From Bosea vestrisii (GTDB taxonomy: Bacteria > Pseudomonadota > Alphaproteobacteria > Rhizobiales > Beijerinckiaceae), in NCBI RefSeq assembly GCF_030144325.1, contig NZ_CP126307.1:2294001-2358000 (forward strand): a stretch of DNA of 64,000 nucleotides, written 5' to 3'. The notes under the pieces are model-generated. The model made no database searches. It was not told the DNA's origin and saw only the letters and a program-made list of their open reading frames with translations. Within the stretch, counting starts at the first letter, position 1, and each line of letters begins with the position of its first letter. The position numbers and the translations under genes were made by a program. Positions 1 through 10,790 of the stretch are shown piece after piece.

Positions 1-935
1 TCGACGAGGGCGAGGTGCTCGGCGTCGTCGGCGAATCCGGTTCCGGCAAGAGCGTCACCATGCTCGCCCTGATGGGCCTCGTCGGCTACCCCGGCCGCGT
101 CCGCGCCGACAAGCTGCGCTTTGACGGCCGCGACCTCCTGACCATGTCGCCACGCGAGCGCCGCCAGCTCACCGGCAAGGACGTGGCGATGATCTTCCAG
201 GAGCCGAGCACCAGCCTGAACCCCTGCTTCACCATCGGCTTCCAGCTCGCCGAGACGCTGCGCAAGCATGAGGGCATGGACCGCAAGGCGGCCAAGCGCC
301 GAGCGATCGAACTGCTCGAGCAGGTCGGCATCCCCGCCCCGGAAAGCCGCCTCAAGGCTTATCCCCACCAGCTATCAGGCGGCATGAACCAGCGCGTCAT
401 GATCGCCATGGCGATCGCCTGCAATCCGCGCCTCTTGATCGCCGACGAGCCGACGACCGCGCTCGACGTCACCATCCAGGCGCAGATTCTCGATCTCCTG
501 ATGTCGCTGCAACGCGAGCGTGGCATGGCGCTCGTCCTGATCACCCACAATATGGGTGTCGTCGCCGAGACCGCGCAGCGCATCATGGTGATGTATGCCG
601 GGCAGATCATGGAGGAGCGCAAGGTCGACGCGCTCTTCTCCGCGCCGCAGCATCCCTATTCCGCCGCACTGCTCGCGGCCCTGCCGGAGCGCAGCGAGGG
701 CGAAAGCCGGCTCGCCACCATCCCCGGCATGGTGCCCGGCCTCAACGACCGGCCGAAGGGCTGCCTGTTCAGCCCGCGCTGCGCCTACGCCACAGAGCAT
801 TCGCGTACCGTCCAGCCCGAGCTTCGCGCCTGGCAGGACGGGCATGTCCGCTGCCACTACCCGCTCGGCGATAGCCAGCGCGAGGCGGAGCGCGCTCGCG
901 ACGAAGCCGGCCTGACGACGGAGGCGGCACGATGA
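1..935 (+). CDS. Dipeptide/oligopeptide ABC transporter ATP-binding protein, DppD/OppD type (5' end outside window)
   Basis: The reading frame is open from the first bases, so the true start lies upstream. Visible in order are Walker A (GESGSGKS, at the very start), the signature LSGGMNQRV, Walker B with LLIADEPTTALD, the switch histidine in LITHNMG, and the C-terminal oligopeptide-transporter extension with its cysteine-bearing segment (GCLFSPRC). This is one of the two cytoplasmic ATPases that power a Dpp/Opp-family importer. Its stop overlaps the next ATPase start by 4 bases (ATGA), showing translational coupling. The permeases it serves may be those at 11.9-13.7 kb or genes upstream of the window. 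The family call is firm; the substrate is not known. Confidence 0.93.
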   Translation, partial: DEGEVLGVVGESGSGKSVTMLALMGLVGYPGRVRADKLRFDGRDLLTMSPRERRQLTGKDVAMIFQEPSTSLNPCFTIGFQLAETLRKHEGMDRKAAKRRAIELLEQVGIPAPESRLKAYPHQLSGGMNQRVMIAMAIACNPRLLIADEPTTALDVTIQAQILDLLMSLQRERGMALVLITHNMGVVAETAQRIMVMYAGQIMEERKVDALFSAPQHPYSAALLAALPERSEGESRLATIPGMVPGLNDRPKGCLFSPRCAYATEHSRTVQPELRAWQDGHVRCHYPLGDSQREAERARDEAGLTTEAAR

Positions 936-1915
936 GCAAGCCCGTCATCGAAGCCAATGAGCTGGTCCAAACCTACCAGGTCAGACAGGGTCTTTTTCGC
1001 CCGCCGGCGCAGCTGCAGGCGGTGAACAAGGTCTCCTTCGCGGTCGAAGCCGGGCGCACGCTGGCTGTCGTCGGCGAGTCTGGCTGCGGGAAATCGACGC
1101 TGGCCCGCATGGCGACGCTGATCGAAAAGCCGACATCCGGCTCTCTGATGCTCGACGGGCTCGACGCCGTCTCGCCGCCGGTAAGCGAGCGCAAGCGGCT
1201 GCGTCGCACCGTCCAGTTCGTCTTCCAGAACCCCTATGGCTCGCTCAACCCGCGCAAGAAGATCGGCACGATCCTCGAGGAGCCGCTGCTGATCAACACC
1301 GACCTCTCCAAGGCCGAGCGGACCGAGAAGGCCCGCGCCATGATGGCCAAGGTCGGCCTGCGGCCGGAGCATTACGCCCGCTATCCGCACATGTTCTCAG
1401 GCGGCCAGCGCCAGCGTATCGCGATTGCCCGCGCGCTGATCCTATCGCCCAAGGTCGTGGTGGCGGACGAGCCGGTCTCGGCGCTCGACATCTCGATCCA
1501 GGCGCAGGTCCTCAACCTGCTGGCCGATCTGCAGGACGAGCTCAAGCTCGCCTACCTCTTCATCTCGCACGATCTCAGCGTCGTCCGTCACATCGCCCAT
1601 GACGTGATGGTGATGTATCTCGGCAATGCCATCGAGCATGGCCCGAAGGAGCGCATCTACGCCCGGCCGCTCCATCCCTACACGCAAGCGCTGCTCGCCT
1701 CGACCCCGCGCGTCGGCGGCGACAAGCGCGAGCGGATCGTGCTGCGCGGCGAATTGCCCTCGCCACTCAACCCGCCGACGGGCTGCGTCTTCTCGACCCG
1801 TTGCCCCTTCGTGACCGATCGTTGCCGCACCGAGCGCCCGCAAAAGCGCGAGATCGACAGCCGGCAGGTCGCCTGCCACTACGCCGAGACTTTCTTGGCC
1901 AAGGCGGCCGCCTGA
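932..1915 (+). CDS. Dipeptide/oligopeptide ABC transporter ATP-binding protein, DppF/OppF type
   Basis: A 327-residue ABC ATPase, normal length for DppF/OppF. It carries Walker A GESGCGKST near residue 50, signature FSGGQRQRIAIARAL, Walker B VVVADEPVSALD, switch region FISHDLSVV, and the C-terminal oligopeptide extension (GCVFSTRCPF). It pairs with the upstream DppD-like subunit to form the ATPase dimer of a family-5 peptide/opine importer. Start and upstream stop overlap as ATGA. A strong palindrome follows the stop and separates it from the convergent fused ATPase gene. The substrate cannot be read from sequence; the flavin oxidase operon nearby suggests an opine or modified amino acid. Confidence 0.93.
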   Translation: MSKPVIEANELVQTYQVRQGLFRPPAQLQAVNKVSFAVEAGRTLAVVGESGCGKSTLARMATLIEKPTSGSLMLDGLDAVSPPVSERKRLRRTVQFVFQNPYGSLNPRKKIGTILEEPLLINTDLSKAERTEKARAMMAKVGLRPEHYARYPHMFSGGQRQRIAIARALILSPKVVVADEPVSALDISIQAQVLNLLADLQDELKLAYLFISHDLSVVRHIAHDVMVMYLGNAIEHGPKERIYARPLHPYTQALLASTPRVGGDKRERIVLRGELPSPLNPPTGCVFSTRCPFVTDRCRTERPQKREIDSRQVACHYAETFLAKAAA

Positions 1916-1916
1916 A

Positions 1917-1943
1917 CGATCAGCCTGCGACGCAGGCTGATCG
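1917..1943. terminator. Perfect 13-bp inverted repeat between convergent genes
   Basis: The arms 1917-1929 and 1931-1943 (CGATCAGCCTGCG and its complement) are perfect with a one-base centre. The element lies in the 60-base gap between two converging ABC ATPase genes, the expected site of a bidirectional terminator. There is no clear T tract on either side, so intrinsic termination is likely but not certain. Confidence 0.55.
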
Positions 1944-1975
1944 GAGAGCTGTCGACGTCCCGCGAAGGTGCCTGC

Positions 1976-3826
<1,851 letters not shown>

Positions 3827-4088
3827 GCCAGGTCCTTTATTGCGATCTGATCAGAGGCTGCGGACTGGGCACGAACGCCCACCCCGCAGCCGGTGGGCCG
3901 CGTTCAAAAGCCGGATCAGAATAACCAGAGCGCGGCGGATGTCAGCAGGCTGCGTGATAAAATATTGAGCGCTTCTGCCGTTTGCACACGCCATAACCAC
4001 AGAGAATACCTCATCGCCGATTTCGACTTGGACAGACTGGGACGGCGATCCCCACTATCGCGCGAAGAATGATCGAGGGGATCACACC

Positions 4089-5639
4089 ATGAAAACGCAT
4101 GTCGCCGGGCTTGCGGGCCTGATGCTGTTCGCGGGCCTCCAGGGGCAAGCCTGTGCCCAGGAAACCGTCCTCCGGGTCAGCTCCGGCGCCAGCAATGTCT
4201 CGACCCTCGATGCCCACCGCGCCAGCGCGACCGACGACAAGGCGCTGGTCGGCTGGCTCTATAACGGCCTTGTCCGCTTCAAGCCCGGCAGCGCCGATCC
4301 CAAGGACCTCGAACCCGATCTCGCCGAGCGCTGGGAGACCTCGCCGGACGGCAAGGCCTGGACCTTCCACCTGCGCAAGGGCGTCAAGTTCCATGGCGAC
4401 TGGGGCACGCTCAATGCCGACGACGTCGTCTATTCCCTGCAGCGCTCCGCCGATCCCAAGCGCTCGACCTTCTCCTCGGACTTCTCGGCGATCGACAAGG
4501 TGGAGAAGGTCGACGACCTCACCGTCCGCGTTACGCTGAAATACCCGGACGTCAACTTCCTCGGCCGCGTCTCCAACTACCATGGCGGCAACATCGTCAG
4601 CCGCAAGGCCGGCGAGGAGCTCGGCGACCGCTACGGCGCCAAGCCGGTCGGGACCGGCCCTTTCACCTTCGTCGAGCAGGTGACGCAGCAATATGTGAAG
4701 CTCGCCGCCAATCCCGACTATTTCCGCGGCAAGCCCAAGATCGACACGATCATGATGCGCGCGATTCCCTCCGACAGCGCGCGCGAACTCGCCTTTACCT
4801 CCGGCGAGCTCGACCTGTTCTATGGCAAGCGCGAGCAGCGCTGGGTCGATTCCGCTCGCCGTCGCCCTGGTTTCAATGTCGAGATCTTCCAGCCCGGCGA
4901 ATATCGGCTGCTGCACATCAACCGCAGCCAGCCGCCGCTCGACGACATCCGCGTGCGCCGCGCCATCGCCGCCGCGGTCAATGTCGACGATCTCGTGCGC
5001 TATGTCGGCAAGGATGTCGGCCCCAAGGGCTGCTCGATCGTGCCGCCCGGCTATCTCGGCGAGGATTGCACGGTCCGCTACGGCTTCGACGTCGCCAAAG
5101 CCAAGGCGCTGCTGGCCGAGGCCGGTCATAAGGACGGCATCACCGTCAAGGCCATCGTCTCCAACATCTCGGCGCAGCAGCCCTTCATGGAGATCATCCA
5201 GGCGCAGCTCGCCAAGGCCGGGATCAAGCTTGAGATGCAGGTCGTCGACCATGCGACCTATCAGAGCCAGACCCGCAAGGACCTGAGCGGGTTGGTCTTC
5301 TACGGCGCGGCGCGCTTCCCGATCGCCGACACCTATCTCAGCGAGTTCTTCCACTCGCGCGCGACCGTCGGCACGCCGACCGCCGCGACGAACTTCTCGC
5401 ACTGCGCCATCGCCGATAAGGAAATCGAGGACGCGCGGGTCGCACCGAACGCCGAGGCCCAGAAGGGCCTCTGGAAGGAGGCGCAGCGCAAGATCATGGA
5501 CGATGTCTGCGCCATCCCGCTGTTCGAACTGCGCCAGGTCTGGGCCCGCAGCGACAAGCTCGATTTCGGCTATGAGCTGAAGGGCGCACTCAACCTCGCT
5601 CCGCCGATCACCGAGGCGACCACGCTGAAGGCGCGCTGA
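4089..5639 (+). CDS. Extracellular solute-binding protein family 5 (peptide/opine ABC transporter)
   Basis: 516 residues. The first 24 form a Sec signal peptide ending ACA-QE. The mature part has typical SBP_bac_5 features: LEPDLAERWETSPDGKAWTF, a FHDGD-like block (VKFHGDWGTLNADDVVYSL), PVGTGPF and DIRVRRAIAAAVN. It should bind the imported compound in the periplasm and deliver it to Dpp-type permeases. A G-rich ribosome site precedes the ATG. The MmgE/PrpD gene follows after 20 bases, so the two are probably co-transcribed. The divergent upstream gene encodes the fused ATPase, a plausible partner. Confidence 0.93.
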   Translation: MKTHVAGLAGLMLFAGLQGQACAQETVLRVSSGASNVSTLDAHRASATDDKALVGWLYNGLVRFKPGSADPKDLEPDLAERWETSPDGKAWTFHLRKGVKFHGDWGTLNADDVVYSLQRSADPKRSTFSSDFSAIDKVEKVDDLTVRVTLKYPDVNFLGRVSNYHGGNIVSRKAGEELGDRYGAKPVGTGPFTFVEQVTQQYVKLAANPDYFRGKPKIDTIMMRAIPSDSARELAFTSGELDLFYGKREQRWVDSARRRPGFNVEIFQPGEYRLLHINRSQPPLDDIRVRRAIAAAVNVDDLVRYVGKDVGPKGCSIVPPGYLGEDCTVRYGFDVAKAKALLAEAGHKDGITVKAIVSNISAQQPFMEIIQAQLAKAGIKLEMQVVDHATYQSQTRKDLSGLVFYGAARFPIADTYLSEFFHSRATVGTPTAATNFSHCAIADKEIEDARVAPNAEAQKGLWKEAQRKIMDDVCAIPLFELRQVWARSDKLDFGYELKGALNLAPPITEATTLKAR

Positions 5640-5659
5640 GGCGAAGGCAGAAACGCGAC

Positions 5660-7009
5660 ATGGAAACGGTCCGCCGGCTTGCCGACTATGTCGCCGGCGC
5701 ACGCCAAGAGGCGCTGGCGGACGATCTGCGTGAAGCGGCCTGCCGGGCCGTGCTCGACCTCGTCGCCGCAGCGCTCCCCGGGATTGATGCGCCCGGTCCG
5801 CGCGCGGTTCGGCGCGTGGCCTCCGCGACGATGGCCGGCGGCTCCCTGCCGATCTGGTTCACCGGACAGCGAGCCGGCCTCGCCGGTGCGATCTGGTGCA
5901 ATGCCTCCGCCGCAGCGGCGCTCGATCTCGACGATGGGCACCGCATCGCCCGGGGCCATCCCGGCGCGGCGATCATCCCGGCGGCTCTCGCGGCAGCCGA
6001 GGAGATGGGCGCCACGACGGACGAACTGCTGCGGGCGATCGCCGTCGGCTACGAGGTCGGCGTCGCCATCGGCGCGGCCCGCCGCTTCTACGCCAACACC
6101 GGGATGTGGTCGGGCTACGGCGTCGTCGCTGCACTGGGCTTTCTCAGGCGGACGCCGCCGGACATCCTGGCCCACGCCTTCGCCATTGCCGGCATCAGCG
6201 CGCCGAACCAGCTGCACGCCGGCGCCGGCCCTCTCTTTCCGGCCCAGGAAGGCAACGACGTCAAGGAAGGGATCGCCTGGTCGAGCGCGACAGCGATCCA
6301 CGCGCTGCTCCTGGCCGAGGCCGGGCACAGCGGGCCGCTCGCTCTGCTCGATCATCCCGAACACTTTCAGCTGGAAGGGCTCGCCGACGGTCTCGGCCAG
6401 CAGCGTTATATCGCCCGCAACTACATGAAGTTCTATGCCTGCTGCCGGCATGTGCACGCACCGGTCGAGGCGCTTCTCGGCCTGCTCGCGCAGCACCCAC
6501 TCGCGCCTGACGACATCGAGGCGATCGAGGTCGCGACCTACAGCGGCGCCCTACGCATCGCCAACCGGCCAGAGCCCAGCGGCTTCACCGACATCCAGTT
6601 CAGCATTCCCTATTGCCTGGCACTGGTCGCGATCGACGGGCCGGGCGCCCTGCTGCCGTTGACGCCCGATGCCCTCGATCGGCCCGATGTCATTGCCCTG
6701 GCGAAGAAAGTCTCGCTGCGCCTCGACCCCGAGCTCGACACCCGCTTTCCGGTAGAAACGCTGTCGCGCATCACCCTCCACAACAGCGGCCGTACCTTCG
6801 CCTCGCCAGTAACGGCGCCGCGCGGCGAAGCGAGCGCACCGCCCTCCTGGGCCGAGCTCGAAGACAAGCTGCGGCAAGCCGGCCGCTTTTCCGCTACGCC
6901 AGCCCAGCAGGACAGGTTGATCGCGGCCTGCAACCGGCTGCGCAAGGGCGACCATGCGCCGCTGCTCGACGCGCTCGCGACGATCAGGCTGGATTCGGCG
7001 TCAGGATAG
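5660..7009 (+). CDS. MmgE/PrpD family protein
   Basis: 449 residues matching the MmgE/PrpD superfamily, whose members include 2-methylcitrate dehydratase and other dehydratases, isomerases and aconitate-decarboxylase-like enzymes. Recognisable blocks are ALDLDDGHRIARGHPGAAIIPAALA in the N-terminal helical domain (the conserved D-D/HPG region), GYEVGVAIGAA, and the small C-terminal domain starting around residue 270. It sits 20 bases behind a binding protein gene, suggesting that it acts on the imported compound or a breakdown product. Its 3' end overlaps the convergent LysR gene by 26 bases. The precise reaction is unknown. Confidence 0.88.
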   Translation: METVRRLADYVAGARQEALADDLREAACRAVLDLVAAALPGIDAPGPRAVRRVASATMAGGSLPIWFTGQRAGLAGAIWCNASAAAALDLDDGHRIARGHPGAAIIPAALAAAEEMGATTDELLRAIAVGYEVGVAIGAARRFYANTGMWSGYGVVAALGFLRRTPPDILAHAFAIAGISAPNQLHAGAGPLFPAQEGNDVKEGIAWSSATAIHALLLAEAGHSGPLALLDHPEHFQLEGLADGLGQQRYIARNYMKFYACCRHVHAPVEALLGLLAQHPLAPDDIEAIEVATYSGALRIANRPEPSGFTDIQFSIPYCLALVAIDGPGALLPLTPDALDRPDVIALAKKVSLRLDPELDTRFPVETLSRITLHNSGRTFASPVTAPRGEASAPPSWAELEDKLRQAGRFSATPAQQDRLIAACNRLRKGDHAPLLDALATIRLDSASG

Positions 7010-7907
7010 ACCGCGAGATCGCCGCCGCCGCCTCGCGCGCGCTTTCCAGGAAGGCAGCGACCAGCCGGGCATTGCGGCTGTCGCGATTGCGGCAGAGCTG
7101 AAAATCGAGCTGGAACTCCGGCTCGAAACGGCGGATCGCGATCTTGTCGCGCAGGCCGCCGACGATCAGCGGATGCACCAGCGAGACGCCGACGCCGGCG
7201 GCGACGAACTCGCACAGCGTCGGCGAGACGTTCGCGATCATCACCACCTCCGGCGTAACACCATGGCCTTCGAGCACCCGGCTGATGCTGCGGTGAGTAT
7301 GGCTCTCCGGATCGAACGAGATGAAGGGAACGCCGGCGAGATCGCGCGGCGTGATCACCTCCTTCGCCGTCAGGGGATGGCCGAGCGGTAGGATGCAGAC
7401 CACCGGATGGCCCATCATCGGCTCGGCGGCGACATAGGGGTTGTCGACCGGGGCGATGATCAGCCCGACATCGAGCCGGTGCGTGACGAGCGCGTCGGAA
7501 ATCCATTGCGAGCTGCGCGACTGGACCGAGCAGAACACGCCGGGCTGCCTGGCGAGGAAGCGCGAGGTCGCCTCCTGGATGAAGGAGCCGGACAGCGCCG
7601 GCATGACGCCGATCAAGAGGCGGCTCTGCTCGTCGCGGCGGATCGCCTCGACCGCGTTCTCGACCTGGCGCACGCCGGCGAAGATCCGGTCGATCTCCTC
7701 ATAGAGCCGCATGCCGCGCCGCGTCGCCACCAAACGGCCCTTCACCCGGTCAAACAGGCGCAGGGCGGTATCCTCTTCCAAATGGGCGATCAGTTTGCTC
7801 ATCGCTGGCTGCGAGACGTTCATCATCTCGGCCGCGCGGCTGACGGTGCCGTACTCGATGACCGCCTTGAAAGCCTCGACTTGCCGCAAGTTGAGCCGCC
7901 TCACCAT
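6984..7907 (-). CDS. LysR-type transcriptional regulator
   Basis: 307 residues from the ATG at 7907. The frame stays open further upstream but that part overlaps the divergent operon. An N-terminal winged helix-turn-helix (RQVEAFKAVIEYGTVSRAAEMMNVSQPAMSKLI, about residues 8-40) is followed by the two-lobed effector domain (LLIGVMPALSGSFI onward). It is divergent from the six-gene oxidase/transport operon across 90 bases, the classic arrangement of a LysR protein controlling its neighbour. The probable inducer is the substrate of the flavin oxidases. Its 3' end overlaps the MmgE/PrpD gene tail to tail. Confidence 0.92.
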   Translation of the reverse strand: MVRRLNLRQVEAFKAVIEYGTVSRAAEMMNVSQPAMSKLIAHLEEDTALRLFDRVKGRLVATRRGMRLYEEIDRIFAGVRQVENAVEAIRRDEQSRLLIGVMPALSGSFIQEATSRFLARQPGVFCSVQSRSSQWISDALVTHRLDVGLIIAPVDNPYVAAEPMMGHPVVCILPLGHPLTAKEVITPRDLAGVPFISFDPESHTHRSISRVLEGHGVTPEVVMIANVSPTLCEFVAAGVGVSLVHPLIVGGLRDKIAIRRFEPEFQLDFQLCRNRDSRNARLVAAFLESAREAAAAISRSILTPNPA

Positions 7908-7997
7908 GACATAACCCCTGGGAATAGAGTGCAGCGAAAAACGACTTTGACGAAATACAATGTCCCTCCCTAACCTCCAAGCCAACGAGGGAATTAC

Positions 7998-9116
7998 ATG
8001 CGGCCGGACATTGTCGTCATCGGGGGAGGAACGGTCGGCGCCGCCATCGCCTATGGCCTTGCCCACAAGCAGAACAACGTGTTGCTGCTCGACGGCGACG
8101 ATGGCGATTTCCGCGCGGCGCGGGCGAATTTCGGACTGGTCTGGCTGCAGGGCAAGGGCCTGGGCATGCCGGCCTATCAGGCCCTGACCTGTGGCAGCAT
8201 CGCGCTGTGGCGCGGCTTTACTGAACAGCTCGAGGCCGAGACCACGATCGATCTCGCCTATGAGCAGAATGGCGGACTCGCCTTCTGCATCGGCGAAGAG
8301 GCCTTCGAGAAGCGCCGGCTCGACCTGCTGCGCCTCCATAACCAACGCGGCGACGAAGAGCCGGATTGGGAGATGCTCGATCGCTCGGCGCTAGCAAAGC
8401 TGCTGCCGAAGGTGACGCTCGGTCCGGATGTCGCCGGCGCCAGCTTCGGCCGGCACGACGGGCACGCCAACCCATTGCGACTACTGGCGGCGCTGCATGC
8501 CGGCGTCCTCCACCATGGCGGCGCGCTGCGCCATCGCGCCCGGGTTCGACGGATCGAGCCCACGGGAACCGACTTCCGCCTCGTGCTCGACAACGAAACA
8601 TTGATGGCCCCGCGGATCGTCATCGCCGCCGGACTCGGCTCGCCCGATCTCGCGCGCCAGGTCGGGCTGGAGGTGCCGCTGCGCCCGGAGCGCGGCCAGG
8701 TCCTCGTCACCGAGCGGCTCGAACCTTTCCTGCCGCTGCCGGCGAGCGGCCTGCGCCAGACCTCCGAAGGCACAGTGATGATCGGCGCGACCAAGGACGA
8801 TCCTGGCTTCGATGTCTCCACCACCGGCGAGGCTGCAGCGCGGCTCAGCCGCAAGACGGTGCAGATCGTCCCCGCTTTGGCCAGGGTCGGCCTCGTCAGG
8901 CAATGGGCCGGCCTGCGCATCATGACGCCGGACGGCTACCCGATCTACGCGCAGTCGCAGAGCCATCCCGGCGCCTTCGTCGCGCTTTGCCATTCCGGCG
9001 TGACGCTTGCGGCCTTCCACGCCGAGGAACTGGCCGCAGCCATCGTCGCCGGCAGCCTGCCGGAGCGCTTTTCTCCCTTCCACCAGAGTCGTTTCGATGT
9101 TCCGCAAGCTGCATGA
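7998..9116 (+). CDS. FAD-dependent amino acid/opine oxidoreductase, DadA/HcnC-like
   Basis: 372 residues. An N-terminal dinucleotide-binding motif (DIVVIGGGTVGAAIAYGLA) and a C-terminal FAD-contact block (RQWAGLRIMTPDGYPIYAQS, then HSGVTLAAFHAEELA) place it in the glycine/D-amino-acid oxidase (DAO) fold. In hydrogen cyanide synthase, opine oxidases and related multi-subunit dehydrogenases, such a protein is the substrate-oxidising subunit, partnered with a small 2Fe-2S protein and an HcnB-like flavoprotein. Exactly those two follow here, the first overlapping by 20 bases. It starts the operon divergent from LysR, with a GAGGG ribosome site. The substrate is probably a secondary amine or D-amino acid (inference). 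Confidence 0.9.
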   Translation: MRPDIVVIGGGTVGAAIAYGLAHKQNNVLLLDGDDGDFRAARANFGLVWLQGKGLGMPAYQALTCGSIALWRGFTEQLEAETTIDLAYEQNGGLAFCIGEEAFEKRRLDLLRLHNQRGDEEPDWEMLDRSALAKLLPKVTLGPDVAGASFGRHDGHANPLRLLAALHAGVLHHGGALRHRARVRRIEPTGTDFRLVLDNETLMAPRIVIAAGLGSPDLARQVGLEVPLRPERGQVLVTERLEPFLPLPASGLRQTSEGTVMIGATKDDPGFDVSTTGEAAARLSRKTVQIVPALARVGLVRQWAGLRIMTPDGYPIYAQSQSHPGAFVALCHSGVTLAAFHAEELAAAIVAGSLPERFSPFHQSRFDVPQAA

Positions 9117-9393
9117 CCCGGGGCCGCAGGCGGTCACCATCTTCATCGACGGGCGCCCCGTCGCCGCCGAGCTCGGCGAAAGCGTCGCCGCGGTGCTGCT
9201 GCGCCAGCAGGAAGGCTGGAGCCGGACCACGCCGGTCTCGCAGAGCCCGCGCGCGCCCTATTGCATGATGGGCGTCTGCTTCGAATGCCTGGTCGAGATC
9301 GATGGCCAGGGCTCGGTCCAGAGCTGCCTGACGCCGGTCGCCGCCGGCATGCGCATCGCCCGCCAGCAGGGCCGCCGGAGCTTGTCGGCATGA
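9097..9393 (+). CDS. 2Fe-2S ferredoxin-like subunit of opine/amino-acid dehydrogenase (HcnA-like)
   Basis: 98 residues from the ATG at 9097 (MFRKLHDPG). It matches the small Fer2_4 subunit of HcnABC/OoxA-type dehydrogenases: a beta-grasp N-terminus (VTIFIDGRPVAAE) and a cluster-binding motif PYCMMGVCFECLVEI with a fourth cysteine in VQSCLTPV. It should relay electrons between the flavin subunits. Its start lies inside the upstream oxidase gene and its stop overlaps the next start as ATGA, so all three subunits are translationally coupled. The length is normal for the family. Confidence 0.9.
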   Translation: MFRKLHDPGPQAVTIFIDGRPVAAELGESVAAVLLRQQEGWSRTTPVSQSPRAPYCMMGVCFECLVEIDGQGSVQSCLTPVAAGMRIARQQGRRSLSA

Positions 9394-10790
9394 GCGATCA
9401 CACCGACCTCCTGATCGTCGGCGCCGGCCCCGCCGGCATGGCCGCCGCCGTCACCGCCCGCCGCCACGGCCTTTCCGTGCGCGTCGTCGATGACCAGCCG
9501 GCGCCCGGCGGCCAGATTTGGCGCGGCATCGAGACGGTCGCCGCGACGCCCCGCGCCAAGCGGCTCGGCGAGAGCTACCTTTCCGGCGCCGAGCGCGCCG
9601 CGGCTTTCCGCGCCTGCGGCGCTATCTACGAGCCCGCAAGCCAGCTCTGGCAGATCGAACCGGGCTTCCGCGCTTTCGTCACGCGTGGTGGCAAGGCCCG
9701 CACCGTCACCGCGCAGGCTATCATCCTCGCCACCGGCGCGCAGGAACGGCCCGTGCCCTTCCCCGGCTGGACGCTACCGGGCGTGCTGACGGTCGGCGCG
9801 GCGCAGATCCTGCTGAAGACAGCCGATTCCGTGCCGGAAAAGCCGGTCTGGATCGCCGGTTGCGGACCGCTGCCGCTGCTCTACATGACCCAGCTGCTGG
9901 CCGCGGGCGGCCGCATCGCCGGCTTCCTCGACACCACCCCGCGCGGGCGTATCGGAGCTGCGCTGCGTCATCTGCCGCAAGGGCTCGGCCGCCTTGGCGA
10001 TCTCATCAAGGGCCTGTCCTGGTCGCTGGCGCTGCGCCGGGCCGGCATCCCGATCATCCGCCATGTCACCGAGCTCCGCGCCGAAGGCGAAGGCCGCCTC
10101 CAGCGCTTGCACTACCGCACAGAGAATGGGCAGGAGGCCGAAGTCTCGGCCGAGGTGCTGCTCGTCCATGAGGGCGTGGTGCCGAACATCCATGCGCCGC
10201 TGGCGCTCGGCTGCGCGGTGAGCTGGCATGCCGACCAGCACTGCTATGTTCCGCTGCTCGACGCCTGGGGCGAGACCTCGCAGGCCAACATCTTCGTCGC
10301 CGGCGATGGCGCCGGCATCGGCGGGGCAGAGGCGGCCGAACCCCGCGGGCGGCTCGCGGCGCTCCGCATCGCGGCCAGACTCGGCCGGCTCGATGGCGCC
10401 ACTGCCGAAACCGCGGCTGCGCCCGAGCGAAGTGCCCTCTCCAGCGCGCTGGCTTTGCGGCCCCTCCTCGATGCGCTCTACGCGCCGCGGCCGCAGCTCT
10501 ATGCGCCGCCGGACGAGACGCTGGTCTGCCGCTGCGAGGAGGTCACGGCCGGCGAGTTGCGGGCTCGTGCGGTCGAAGGGCGACCCGGCCCCAACCAGCT
10601 CAAGGCCTTCACCCGCGCCGGGATGGGGCCCTGCCAGGGCCGGCAGTGCGGCTACACCATGGCCCACATTATTGCAGCCGCGCAGGGCCGATCGGTCGAG
10701 GAGGTCGGCTTCTACCGGATCAGGCCGCCATTGAAGCCGGTGACGCTCGGCGAGCTCGCCAGCCTCGACGAACAGGAGCCGGCGGCATGA
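9390..10790 (+). CDS. FAD/NAD(P)-binding oxidoreductase subunit, HcnB/OoxA-like, with C-terminal BFD-like 2Fe-2S domain
   Basis: 466 residues, starting at the ATG at 9390. The N-terminal flavin-binding motif is LLIVGAGPAGMAAAV. A second nucleotide-binding region follows ILATGAQERPVPFPGW. The C-terminus has the cysteine set of a BFD-like 2Fe-2S domain (LVCRCEEVT, then GPCQGRQCG). This architecture is that of the alpha subunit of hydrogen cyanide synthase, octopine/nopaline oxidase and D-hydroxyproline/proline dehydrogenases. It overlaps both neighbours by 4 bases, fitting a stoichiometric complex with the DadA-like and 2Fe-2S subunits. No cyanide production is claimed; the family is broad. Confidence 0.9.
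   Translation: MSDHTDLLIVGAGPAGMAAAVTARRHGLSVRVVDDQPAPGGQIWRGIETVAATPRAKRLGESYLSGAERAAAFRACGAIYEPASQLWQIEPGFRAFVTRGGKARTVTAQAIILATGAQERPVPFPGWTLPGVLTVGAAQILLKTADSVPEKPVWIAGCGPLPLLYMTQLLAAGGRIAGFLDTTPRGRIGAALRHLPQGLGRLGDLIKGLSWSLALRRAGIPIIRHVTELRAEGEGRLQRLHYRTENGQEAEVSAEVLLVHEGVVPNIHAPLALGCAVSWHADQHCYVPLLDAWGETSQANIFVAGDGAGIGGAEAAEPRGRLAALRIAARLGRLDGATAETAAAPERSALSSALALRPLLDALYAPRPQLYAPPDETLVCRCEEVTAGELRARAVEGRPGPNQLKAFTRAGMGPCQGRQCGYTMAHIIAAAQGRSVEEVGFYRIRPPLKPVTLGELASLDEQEPAA

Noticed and set aside
4011..5702. 563-codon open frame on the minus strand
   Set aside because: It is antisense to the family-5 binding protein; no signal, domain or ribosome site.
7908..8345. N-terminal extension of the LysR gene at 7 kb
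   Set aside because: The frame stays open to 8345 but would overlap the divergent oxidase gene and lacks LysR homology. The ATG at 7907 gives a normal-length protein.
9390..10790. Calling the HcnA/HcnB/HcnC-like proteins a hydrogen cyanide synthase
   Set aside because: The same subunit architecture is shared by opine, proline and hydroxyproline dehydrogenases. The gene order differs from hcnABC and an importer is embedded, so only family-level naming is justified.
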